A program made the position numbers and the translations under genes. 64,000 nucleotides of DNA, taken from positions 20,542-84,541 of the forward strand of contig JAAETH010000276.1 of the NCBI GenBank assembly GCA_024228575.1, in the 5' to 3' direction. Positions 51,462 through 59,275 of this stretch are shown here, in pieces. Every line of letters begins with the position of its first letter. Within the stretch, counting starts at the first letter, position 1. The notes under the pieces were generated by a model. It was not told the origin of the DNA. It saw nothing but the letters and a program-made list of their open reading frames with translations, and ran no database searches. This stretch comes from Actinomycetes bacterium. GTDB lineage: Bacteria; Actinomycetota; Acidimicrobiia; Acidimicrobiales; Poriferisodalaceae.

Positions 51462-52638
51462 CGCCGGTGTTGATCAGCTCGTCGATCTGATCTGTGTCGA
51501 AGCCGAATTGGAGGAGTATCTCCTGGCTGTGTTGTCCGGCGATAGGGCTGGCGCAACGGATCGAGTCCGGTACACCTTCGACGGTGGTGGCGTTGCGGAT
51601 GATCTCGATGTCGCCGGCGATCGGATGGTGGACCGCCGATGCCACACCAAGGTGAACGACCTGTTCGTCGGCGAAGGCCTGTTCCAGGTCGTTCACCGGA
51701 CCAGCGGGCACGCCGGCATCAGAGAGCAGTTCAACCCACTCGATGGTCGTGTGTGTGCCCAAGGCGTGGGTGATGATCTCGGTCAGCTCGTCGTGGTTGG
51801 TCACCCTGTCGGCCGGGCTCATGAAACGTTCGTCTGTCGCAAGGTCGGGCCTTCCGATGACGTCACAGAGTGTGGTCCAGAGCTCCCCCCATGCGGCAGC
51901 GACGTTGAGGTGGCCATCGGCGGTCGGGTAGAGACCCATCGGGCGCATGGTCGGGTGGTCGTTGCCGGCCTGGGGCGGAATCTCGTGATCGACGGTCCAG
52001 CGAGCGGCCTGGAAGTCGAGGGTTCCTATCATCGATTCGAGGAGCGACGTGTGAACCCACCGACCGCGACCTGTCCGGTGCCTTTCGTGGATCGCCACGA
52101 GAATTCCAACCGCCAACTGAAGTCCGGCTGCGATGTCCGACACCGCTGCCCCGGCCCGTACCGGTCCTTGCCCGGGCAACCCCGTCACGCTCATCATCCC
52201 CGCCAAACCCTGGGCGATCTGGTCGACACCCCCTCGTTGTGCGTAGGGCCCACTCTGACCGAAACCCGAGATCGATCCCATCACCAGGCGCGGGTTGATC
52301 GCAGAGACGGTCTCCCAGTCGAAGCCGAGTGAGAACTTCACCCTCGGGCGCATGTTCTCGACGAGTATGTCGGCCTGCGCCACGAGCCGGTGCAGCACCT
52401 CGCGGCCTGCCTTGCTCTTGAGGTCGAGTGACAGGCTGCGTTTGTTGCGATGGATGTTGAGGTAGTCGGGTGTGGTCTGGCCGCGAACCGACACGTTTGG
52501 CAACTCGATGCGGATCGCGTCGGCACCCCAGTCGGCGAGTTGTCGCACCGCCGTGGGGCCCGCTCGAGCAACCGTGAGATCGATGACAACAAGATCGGCG
52601 AGGGGCAGGGTGATTGGGTCGTCGCTCGCCTCGGCCAT
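51433..52638 (-). CDS. CaiB/BaiF-type family III CoA transferase
   Basis: This 401-aa protein belongs to the family III CoA transferases. The N-terminal ADWGADAIRIE is typical, followed by NRGKRSLSLDLKSKAGREVL-like NIHRNKRSLSLDL. QRGGVDQIAQGLAGMMSVTG and the catalytic-loop region HTSLLESMIGTLDF come next. In formyl-CoA transferase the catalytic Asp sits in this loop; here a Glu (LLES) occupies the nearby position, as in some relatives. The C-terminal half has GVPAGPVNDLEQAFAD. It transfers CoA between acids; the substrate is unknown. The start is ATG 52638. Confidence 0.88.
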   Translation of the reverse strand: MAEASDDPITLPLADLVVIDLTVARAGPTAVRQLADWGADAIRIELPNVSVRGQTTPDYLNIHRNKRSLSLDLKSKAGREVLHRLVAQADILVENMRPRVKFSLGFDWETVSAINPRLVMGSISGFGQSGPYAQRGGVDQIAQGLAGMMSVTGLPGQGPVRAGAAVSDIAAGLQLAVGILVAIHERHRTGRGRWVHTSLLESMIGTLDFQAARWTVDHEIPPQAGNDHPTMRPMGLYPTADGHLNVAAAWGELWTTLCDVIGRPDLATDERFMSPADRVTNHDELTEIITHALGTHTTIEWVELLSDAGVPAGPVNDLEQAFADEQVVHLGVASAVHHPIAGDIEIIRNATTVEGVPDSIRCASPIAGQHSQEILLQFGFDTDQIDELINTGVTTQAEQPD

Positions 52639-52796
52639 CGGGCCAGCCTGTCACGGTTGAAGCCGGGGGTCTCCATCTGCCAGGTGTCGCCGTGATGGTA
52701 GGTTCCCGGCGATGAACGATGAATCGGCCCAAGGCTCGCGTGTGGCGGAACCGACGAACTTCTCGACCTGCTCCGAAGCGCCCGAAATGGCTCACC

Positions 52797-53627
52797 GTGG
52801 GTAGCGACGACGGGTCCGAATCGAGCAGCAGATTCGACACCGACACCACAATCGAGGCTACGGGAGAGGGCACGTTCGATGCACACATCGACCGCGGATG
52901 GTGGATTCAGCGTGGCCCGAACGGCGGTTATATCGCCGCACTGCTGGCGCGCGCCATGGGGGCGGGGGTTGACGATCCGGCAAAACATGCCCGTTCGCTG
53001 ACCGTCCACTACCAGGCCCCGGCCGATGAGGGACCAGCCCAGATCGAGGTGCACACCGAACGTTCGGGGAGGACGGTTCACTACCTGAGCGCCCGGCTTC
53101 TGCAAGGCTCGAGGCTCATAGCCACGGCGAGCGGGGCTTTCGCAACCGTGAATGCCGACAGCCCCGCTTTTGCCGATCCGAGCTTCCCGGACTATCCGGC
53201 ACCGGACACGATCTCCAGCCCACCTCCGGCCCCGGTCTCGGTACCGATGCGCGAGCGGTACGACATGAGGCACGTCCTCGGTGCCCCGTGGGAGCGTCCC
53301 CAGAGGTCGGCGGAGACGGGTGGTTGGATCCGACTTCGCGAAACACGACCATACGATTCGATACTCGTCGCCGCGCTCAGCGATGCGTGGTATCCGGCCG
53401 TCTTCACCCGGCTGGCAACCCCGATGGGTGTTCCGACGATCGACCTGACGGTTCACATTCGCTCGGTCGAGGCTCTTCAGCGGATGAAGCCCGACGATTG
53501 GCTTGCGGTGAGGTTCCGCACCACCGTGGCGGTCGAAGGGTTCCTGGAAGAGGATGGCGAGTTGTGGGCACCGGACGGAACACTGATCGCCCACTCGCGC
53601 CAGTTGGGCCTACTTCTTGCACCCTGA
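52797..53627 (+). CDS. Double-hotdog acyl-CoA thioesterase family protein
   Basis: This protein of about 276 aa resembles TesB-like double-hotdog thioesterases. RFDTDTTIEATGEGTFDAHI precedes the conserved WWIQRGPNGGYIAALL and the catalytic-region SLTVHYQAPADEGPAQIEV. The second hotdog half has AALSDAWYPAVFTRLATPMG and TIDLTVHIRSVEAL. It hydrolyses acyl-CoA esters in relatives. GTG 52797 is preferred because the upstream frame to ATG 52719 is Arg/Pro-rich and unlike homologous N-termini. Confidence 0.75.
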   Translation: MGSDDGSESSSRFDTDTTIEATGEGTFDAHIDRGWWIQRGPNGGYIAALLARAMGAGVDDPAKHARSLTVHYQAPADEGPAQIEVHTERSGRTVHYLSARLLQGSRLIATASGAFATVNADSPAFADPSFPDYPAPDTISSPPPAPVSVPMRERYDMRHVLGAPWERPQRSAETGGWIRLRETRPYDSILVAALSDAWYPAVFTRLATPMGVPTIDLTVHIRSVEALQRMKPDDWLAVRFRTTVAVEGFLEEDGELWAPDGTLIAHSRQLGLLLAP

Positions 53628-53648
53628 CAGCGGGGTGGCCGAGAGGTT

Positions 53649-54521
53649 TCAGTCGGCGGGATTATCCGAGCCGGGACCCGATAGTCCGGTGAGGAATCTG
53701 GTGGCGGCGTCGGTGAATACCTTGGGAACGAGAGGTGTTGCGGTTGCGATAGCCGCGTCGGCGCCGACCACGTAGCGCCTCAGAGGGCGTCGACTCTCGA
53801 CCGCTGAAACGATGGTCCTGGCGACGATGTCGGGTGGTGGTGCGAACCGCGTGAATACGTCGGCCGCTCCGACACTTCGGCGGTAGGCCTCGCGGTAAAC
53901 ACTGCTGACGTTCTCGATCCGTTCGGAGGCGATGCTTCTGGCGCTCTCTTCGATTCCCGTCTTGAAGAGGCCGGGTTCGACGATGGCTACCTTGACCCCG
54001 AAGCCGGCGACCTCCATGCGCAATACGTCCGAGAGTGCTTCGAGACCGAACTTCGATGCGTGGTACCAGCCCTGAAGTGGTGCGATCGCCACCCTGCCGA
54101 ACATCGACGACACCATGACGATTCGACCCGAACCCCGCTTTCGCATGGCCGGAAGGGCACAGCTGGCAACGACGGCAGGGGCGATCAGGTTGACGTCGAG
54201 TTGCCGTTTCGCCTCGGCAGCGGTGACGTCCTCGATCGCTCCCATCTCGCTGTATCCGGCGTTGTTGACAACGCCGTAGAACGGTGGAAGGTCGTCCCAC
54301 ATATCGATGACCGCATCATGATCGGAAACGTCGAGCACCGTTGGGTGCACCAGCTCTCCCACACCCGCCTTGCGGGCGGCCTCGAAGAGAACGTCGGCCT
54401 TTTCGGGCGATCTGACCGTGCCCCAGGTCTCCCAACCCCTGGAAGCGAACCGCAGAGAAGCTCCCAGTCCGAATCCCGAGTTGGCGCCGGTGACAAGGAT
54501 CGGACCTGGTTTGGTGGGCAT
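53649..54521 (-). CDS. Short-chain dehydrogenase/reductase
   Basis: This 290-aa Rossmann enzyme has the cofactor motif TGANSGFGLG, NNAG in VVNNAGYSEMGAI, the catalytic Ser in MVSSMFGR and the YxxxK pair in WYHASKFGLEAL. It oxidises or reduces a hydroxyl/keto substrate with NAD(P). It starts 20 bp after the MerB-like selenoprotein stop and shares the strand, so it belongs to the same transcription unit. It may act downstream in the same pathway. Confidence 0.9.
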   Translation of the reverse strand: MPTKPGPILVTGANSGFGLGASLRFASRGWETWGTVRSPEKADVLFEAARKAGVGELVHPTVLDVSDHDAVIDMWDDLPPFYGVVNNAGYSEMGAIEDVTAAEAKRQLDVNLIAPAVVASCALPAMRKRGSGRIVMVSSMFGRVAIAPLQGWYHASKFGLEALSDVLRMEVAGFGVKVAIVEPGLFKTGIEESARSIASERIENVSSVYREAYRRSVGAADVFTRFAPPPDIVARTIVSAVESRRPLRRYVVGADAAIATATPLVPKVFTDAATRFLTGLSGPGSDNPAD

Positions 54522-54540
54522 CTCGTCCTCGTCCCCAGGC

Positions 54541-55230
54541 TCAGCCGGCCTGGCGAGGCAGGTCGGACCGGAGCTGTTTGAATGCTTCTGCGCCTTCGGC
54601 GGAGCGTGTCCACGAGATGTAGTTGGTCCGCCCCCGCTCCCTGAAGAACGGGTTCGAGAAGATCTCGGCCCAGCGGGCGACGGTCATCAGGCTCGACGCC
54701 ATCGACTCGTCGAAACCGTTCCAGCTGCGTGCGTGCTCTTCCGACCGGAAGAAATTCATGTTCGCTCACCTGAACGGTCGACTGGCCGCATCTCCTCCCA
54801 CCTCGGCCGTCGTGTACCCAACGGCTTCGGCTGGCTCGATGGTGCTCAAGTCCTCGTCACACATCTCGACGCAGATCGATTCGCCACAACACAGGCAGGG
54901 AGCCTCGATCCGAACCGTCTTGCCGGGTGTCAACCAGCGGATCGCCAACGCTTCGAACCCGCACTGTGCGTACCAGCCGGGTCGGCCGTCGACGGTCACC
55001 CGGTACTGGGTCGGCTGCAGGTTGAATGGGGGGAACGAGGCGATGAGGTCGGTGCCAGGGTGGACCCAGCCTGGTGTCATCGCCACCAGCTCGTGGATCA
55101 TCTCTCGAGCCACCTCGAGTTCTATGCCCAGCTCGGAAGCCAGTTCGGTGAAGTGATGAGCTTCACCCGATTCGACGATTCGCCCCATGATCGTTGCGTA
55201 TCCCCGGTCGAGGAGTTCTAGATCGGCCAT
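54541..55230 (-). CDS. MerB-like (alkylmercury lyase family) selenoprotein, in-frame TGA as Sec
   Basis: One frame of 230 codons from ATG 55230 (GGAGG four bases upstream) to the stop at 54541 is broken only by TGA at 54768-54766. The product (229 aa) has a helix-rich N-terminal part like MerB, then KTVRIEAPCLCCGESICVEM with Cys112. After TGA, U155-A-N-M-N-F-F-R-S-E-E-H follows. From memory, the two MerB catalytic cysteines (Cys96 and Cys159 of plasmid R831b MerB) lie in similar contexts: Cys96 in a SHC-type strand end and Cys159 five residues before an HFF motif. Aligned by the FF, Cys159 matches U155. A strong SECIS-like hairpin follows. The substrate could be an organometal or another C-X bond; this is inferred. 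A TGC/TGT-to-TGA mutation is the alternative. Confidence 0.85.
54737..54752 (-). promoter_or_regulatory. Bacterial SECIS-like hairpin of the MerB-like selenoprotein gene
   Basis: On the minus strand TCTTCC, loop GGTC and GGAAGA form a 6-bp stem, extended by one T-G pair. It begins 13 nt after TGA (54768-54766), placing the loop 19 nt downstream. The loop begins GG, as in the E. coli fdhF SECIS loop, and both distance and loop fit known bacterial elements. The coding frame runs through it. Confidence 0.8.
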
Positions 55231-55342
55231 GGTGCCTCCAGTTGATTCATGCCCTGGCGAGTGAAAGCCCGAAGGGCTCGCCTAGACCGTAGTCACATCG
55301 CCGATCGGGTGTGCAGCCTGGCGAGCGACAAGACTGGTGTCC

Positions 55343-56899
55343 ATGCAGCGTGAACCCGACGACCAGACGTTTTGGGACGACATCGAGGGCTACTGCGGGA
55401 AGCTGAGTTATGTGTGGGGTGAGACCGTCGAGCTTCACGTGTCGACTCGCTCGGCCACCTTCGACGTGGTGGTGGAGCGGTGGGGTTCCGATCGCACCGA
55501 GGTCTGGCGGTCGGACAGCCTCGAAGGCACGTTCCTCGAACCGCCGACCGGTGCCGACAGCAATGGTTGTGGATGGCCGGTGTCTGTCCGGATCCCCGTC
55601 GAGGCTGACTGGCGGTCCGGGTTCTACCTCGTCACGCTGGTCGCTCACGGGGCCGACCCGGGTAGCGAGCTTGGTCATGCTGGCTTCGTGGTTCGGGCGG
55701 CACCGGCCAACAGGTCGAACACCGTCCTGGTGTTGGGCACGAACACGTGGAACGCGTACAACACGTGGGGCGGGATGAGCCTCTACACCGGAGGATCTCA
55801 GGTTTCGTTTCGTCGGCCCTTCGGTCGCGGGATGTTGTGCCGCCCCGAAGTCGAACGGAGGGACCGCAAGGCCCGCCCGGTTCGTTTTCGCGAGACGCCC
55901 GATGCAGGAGGGCACATCTTCCAGGACTATCGGACGGCGAACGCCTACCCCTCGGCGATCGGTTCGGCAGGGTGGTTCACCCACGAACGCCGGTTCGTCG
56001 AGTGGGCCGAGAGCGAAGGGTTCGAATTCGACATGGCGGTGTCGTCCGACCTCGACATCGTTCCGGGCGTCCTCGACGGTTATGAGCTCGTTGTGGGTGT
56101 CGGCCACGACGAGTACTGGTCGGTCGGTGGACGTGATGTCATCGACCGGTATCTGGCGGGTGGTGGAAACGTCGCCAGTTTTTCGGGGAACACGATGTTC
56201 TGGCAGGTTCGATTCACCGCCGAGGCCGATCACATGATCTGCCACAAGTATTCGGCCCACGTGGAGGATCCCGTCATGTCGGCGGGTGAACCGGAGCGGA
56301 TGACCGGGATGTGGGCCGACCCGCTGATCGGCCGCCCCGAATGGGCAACCCTCGGAGCTGGTTCGGCATTCGGCCTGTATCACCGCTTCGGCGACGCGGC
56401 TCCACGCGGTGTCGGGGGGTTCGAGATCGTCGACCCCGACCACTGGATGTTGATCGGCACCGGATGTCGATACGGCGATGTGGTGGGGCGCGACGACGGC
56501 GTCGTTGGCTACGAAACCCTTGGGTGTCCACTCCAGTTCGATGACGAGAACCGCCTCGTCGCCCGCGAGTTCCCCGCCATGCCGGACAACATGGAGATCG
56601 TCGGTTTCACCCTGTCGTCGAACCTGGCGATCGGTGAGTATCCCGCGTCGGTTGCAGCCTTGAGCGACCAAGGCGACCTCGAGTTCGTCAGCGCTCGCCT
56701 CTCGGGTGAGGCCACCGCCGAAAACATGGCCCGGTGGCGACGCGGAAATGCCGTGATGCTCACCTGTCGTCCGGCCGGGCCGGCCGGAGGCCAGATGGTG
56801 ACGGTTGGAACGACGGACTGGGTCTTCGGTCTGGCCCATGACCCGCAGGTCGGTCGCATCACGGCGAACGTCCTCGACCGGCTTGTCTCGAACCGATAG
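55343..56899 (+). CDS. N,N-dimethylformamidase beta-subunit-like family protein
   Basis: This protein of about 518 aa resembles the large-subunit C-terminal domain of N,N-dimethylformamidase. An N-terminal beta-sandwich (to about residue 120) is followed by an amidohydrolase-like core with WNAYNTWGG, GVGHDEYWSVGGRDVIDRYL, GGNVASFSGNTMFWQVRF and a C-terminal GTTDWVFGLAHDP. The core is seen in many proteins of unknown substrate, so formamide hydrolysis should not be assumed. ATG 55343 or GTG 55337 may be the start. It is divergent from the MerB-like selenoprotein gene across 112 bp. Confidence 0.8.
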   Translation: MQREPDDQTFWDDIEGYCGKLSYVWGETVELHVSTRSATFDVVVERWGSDRTEVWRSDSLEGTFLEPPTGADSNGCGWPVSVRIPVEADWRSGFYLVTLVAHGADPGSELGHAGFVVRAAPANRSNTVLVLGTNTWNAYNTWGGMSLYTGGSQVSFRRPFGRGMLCRPEVERRDRKARPVRFRETPDAGGHIFQDYRTANAYPSAIGSAGWFTHERRFVEWAESEGFEFDMAVSSDLDIVPGVLDGYELVVGVGHDEYWSVGGRDVIDRYLAGGGNVASFSGNTMFWQVRFTAEADHMICHKYSAHVEDPVMSAGEPERMTGMWADPLIGRPEWATLGAGSAFGLYHRFGDAAPRGVGGFEIVDPDHWMLIGTGCRYGDVVGRDDGVVGYETLGCPLQFDDENRLVAREFPAMPDNMEIVGFTLSSNLAIGEYPASVAALSDQGDLEFVSARLSGEATAENMARWRRGNAVMLTCRPAGPAGGQMVTVGTTDWVFGLAHDPQVGRITANVLDRLVSNR

Positions 56900-56922
56900 G
56901 TCGGTACCCGATGTCGGGCTGA

Positions 56923-57540
56923 TCAGCGCAGATCGACCGGTCCGTGGGGTGTGTCGAGCACTGCGATGATCGAAGGCTCGCCCTTCAAGATCAGCGAGTT
57001 GATGCCCAGACAGTCGTGCAGCGCACGAAGTTGTTCGGGATCGGGCCACGAGCAATGCAGCTCGGCGAGCGAACAGCCCTTGGGTGTGATTGCGCCGGGG
57101 TTCATGGTGTCGCCCCAGTCGATCACGAACGGAACCGGCCCATCTGGAGCCACCGTCAGCCGCCAGTTCAACGTCTCGCCCTGTGGTGTCACGCGGCTCA
57201 TCGCAAGGTTTGGTCCGGGGTCGAAGCCGCTGTCGATCATGGATTGGCACAACGACTCGAGGGTCTCGTTCGGGCCGGGATGTACAGCAAAGGTGACCAG
57301 CAGCGGGGGAGTGCCGGGAGCAACACCAAAGGGACGTGGGTACAGCGGTTCGGGTTGGTTCGGATCCGGGGCGATGATTTCGAGGTAGGTTTCCTCGCCG
57401 AGAGACAGCAGCGAATTGTGTGTGCCCACACCAGGATGGGGGCCTCCCTTGGCCGGAGATACTCCGGTCAGGGTCGATAGGAAGGCACCACCCCGGCCCA
57501 GGTCCTCGGCTCGATATACGAGATGGTCGACGACTGCCAC
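56923..57540 (-). CDS. VOC/glyoxalase-like domain protein
   Basis: This protein of about 205 aa has a glyoxalase/dioxygenase-like fold: VVDHLVYRAEDL near the start with a metal-type His, THNSLLSLGEETYLEII with His/Glu, and a second repeat with GETLNWRLTV and CSLAELHCSWPDPEQL. Such proteins are assigned to a glyoxalase-like VOC group of unknown reaction. GTG 57540 is chosen since GGAGG lies six bases upstream; the upstream frame to 57561 is short. It is convergent with the DMFase-like gene (23-bp gap). Confidence 0.78.
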   Translation of the reverse strand: MAVVDHLVYRAEDLGRGGAFLSTLTGVSPAKGGPHPGVGTHNSLLSLGEETYLEIIAPDPNQPEPLYPRPFGVAPGTPPLLVTFAVHPGPNETLESLCQSMIDSGFDPGPNLAMSRVTPQGETLNWRLTVAPDGPVPFVIDWGDTMNPGAITPKGCSLAELHCSWPDPEQLRALHDCLGINSLILKGEPSIIAVLDTPHGPVDLR

Positions 57541-57601
57541 TTTCTGCCTCCTTTCGGCCATGGTAGGTCCTGATGGATGGAGGCCGGCGGCCTCGTCTCC
57601 A

Positions 57602-58006
57602 TCAGCCGAGCGGGCGTTCTCGTCTCACGGTGCCCAACTGGTCGATGATTCTCAGGCGTGTGCCGTCGACCTCGAACACGGCTTTCTGGTCGAACTCGAT
57701 GGCGAGGGCACACGCTTGTTGCCTGTCGATGTCGACGAGGGCGAAGCTGGCCTCGGCCCACGACGAGTCGGCCGACCGTCCCACGGCCGGGTAGTGGAGC
57801 ATGTCGGCTTGGACGAGGGTGGCCTTCAACCGTTCGTTGAGTGTCAGGTTCTCGTCCGGCGACAGCACACGGCTCTGGGGATTGAACGCCGTGATGACAA
57901 ACATGAGCGGCACGTCGACGGGCCAGTCTGTGGCCGTCGATGTGTTGAACGGCTCACCGACGTCGACCTCGCTCGTCACATAGTGATCCCAGATGTCTTC
58001 GTCCAT
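57602..58006 (-). CDS. DUF3293-family protein
   Basis: This 134-aa protein starts with ATG 58006 (MDEDIWDHYVTSEVDV). It contains FVITAFNPQSRVLSPDENLTLNERL, the core of DUF3293, and the strand HYPAVGRSADSSWAEASFAL. It ends in VFEVDGTRLRIIDQ. Function unknown. It is likely part of a short transcription unit with the VOC gene (62 bp apart). The divergent RNA ligase-like gene starts 43 bp away. Confidence 0.82.
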   Translation of the reverse strand: MDEDIWDHYVTSEVDVGEPFNTSTATDWPVDVPLMFVITAFNPQSRVLSPDENLTLNERLKATLVQADMLHYPAVGRSADSSWAEASFALVDIDRQQACALAIEFDQKAVFEVDGTRLRIIDQLGTVRRERPLG

Positions 58007-58048
58007 GAAACCGACCCTAGGCACACCGGCGCGGATATCGTCGGAGCG

Positions 58049-58543
58049 ATGGCCCGGTTGTTCGTCGCTGTTCAGCTTCGGGCCGACGTCCATGCCAGCC
58101 TGTCGGCGCTTCCGATGCCGGACCTCGAAGGGGCCCGTTGGGTCGACGCGGACAACTGGCACATCACCCTCAGATTTCTCGGAGATGTGGACCCCGAACT
58201 CGTGTCCGAACGTTTGGCCGGTGTGCGTCTACCTCGTGCTCGTGCCGAGTTGGGACCGAGGGTGGGGTTGCTCGGCCGTGGGGTTGTCATGGTTCCGGTC
58301 GCCGGTCTCGATTCTCTGGCCCGGAGGGTCACCGAGGCAACCGCCGATCTCGGGCGGCCCCCGGACGCTCGGGGCTTTCACGGCCATGTGACCCTCGCTC
58401 GGTTGAGGCGCCCCAGATCCTTGTCCGAGATCGTGTTCGGCGCAGAGTTCGATGTGAACGAGGTGGTTCTGGTCGACAGCTCACGGGGTGACGCCGGATC
58501 GCTCCACCGAACCGTCGCATCATTCGCCTTGCCGCAGCGCTGA
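58049..58543 (+). CDS. thpR: 2'-5' RNA ligase/RNA 2',3'-cyclic phosphodiesterase
   Basis: This 164-aa 2H-phosphoesterase has two catalytic motifs, H38-I-T-L in NWHITLRFLG and H113-V-T-L in GHVTLARL. The start ARLFVAVQLRADV and the length match ThpR/LigT. It opens 2',3'-cyclic phosphates or ligates RNA 2'-5' in relatives; its cellular role is unclear. ATG 58049 has GGAG close upstream. A GTG-started membrane protein follows after 26 bp. Confidence 0.88.
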   Translation: MARLFVAVQLRADVHASLSALPMPDLEGARWVDADNWHITLRFLGDVDPELVSERLAGVRLPRARAELGPRVGLLGRGVVMVPVAGLDSLARRVTEATADLGRPPDARGFHGHVTLARLRRPRSLSEIVFGAEFDVNEVVLVDSSRGDAGSLHRTVASFALPQR

Positions 58544-58569
58544 TCGGACGCCTGGTCCGACCCGGTAGC

Positions 58570-59217
58570 GTGCCCGAGGTGTTCGCCCCCCTTCCCGTCG
58601 ACAGACACCTTCGCCGGTGGATTCAGCTCGTGGCTGGGCTCGTCGCCTTCGGTGTGGGCCTTGCTCTTGTGTTCTTGGCCGACCTGGGGTTGCCACCTTG
58701 GGATGTGCTCCACGAGGGCATCTCCGAACGTCTCGGTCTTCCCGTGGGTTCGGTCATCAGCCTGGTCGGTGCTGTCATGGTGTTGTTCATGATCGTGCTT
58801 CGCGAGCCGCTGGGTGTGGGCACCTTGCTGAATGTCTTGATCATCGGTGCCGTCGTCGACCTGGTCATGTGGGCGGTCGACGATCCGACCTCCATGCCGG
58901 TCCGTATCGGATTCCTGATCGCGGGACCACTCATGGTCGGATTGGCCGGCGGTCTCTACCTGGGGGTCGACATGGGGGCAGGCCCGAGGGACGGAACCAT
59001 GACAGCTCTGGGCCGGCGCGGGGTACGCATCGCCTGGGCCCGATTCGCAATCGAGGCGTCAGCCTTCCTTGGAGGTCTGGCATTGGGCGGGACCGCCGGC
59101 TTCGGAACTGTCTGGTTCCTCGTCGCCATCGGGCCGGCTACCGAGTGGTCGGTGAATCGTTTCGTGTTGGTCGATGCCGACGGGTCAAACAGGACCGTCG
59201 CATTGGGCGAAAGCTGA
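58570..59217 (+). CDS. YczE/YitT family membrane protein
   Basis: This 215-aa protein has about five membrane helices. The start RRWIQLVAGLVAFGVGLALV and the loop DLGLPPWDVLHEGISERLG are typical of YczE/YyaS-type proteins. A second stretch GVDMGAGPRDGTMTALGRRG repeats the motif (GxGPxD). The function is unclear; family members are sometimes linked to secondary metabolite export or phosphopantetheinyl transfer. GTG 58570 is the assumed start. Confidence 0.82.
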   Translation: MPEVFAPLPVDRHLRRWIQLVAGLVAFGVGLALVFLADLGLPPWDVLHEGISERLGLPVGSVISLVGAVMVLFMIVLREPLGVGTLLNVLIIGAVVDLVMWAVDDPTSMPVRIGFLIAGPLMVGLAGGLYLGVDMGAGPRDGTMTALGRRGVRIAWARFAIEASAFLGGLALGGTAGFGTVWFLVAIGPATEWSVNRFVLVDADGSNRTVALGES

Positions 59218-59275
59218 GCCCGACGCCACAAAGACGTCGACTTCGGCCAGAATGGCCAACCGTGGGCGGTGAGAT

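Noticed and set aside
54541..55230. MerB-like region as a truncated lyase plus a separate 72-aa gene
   Set aside because: Both parts are in one frame, the second part supplies the C-terminal lyase region, the 72-aa frame has no own Shine-Dalgarno, and a SECIS-like hairpin follows TGA.
55247..57250. A 667-codon frame on the minus strand across the DMFase-like gene
   Set aside because: It is antisense to a gene with clear motifs and has no domains.
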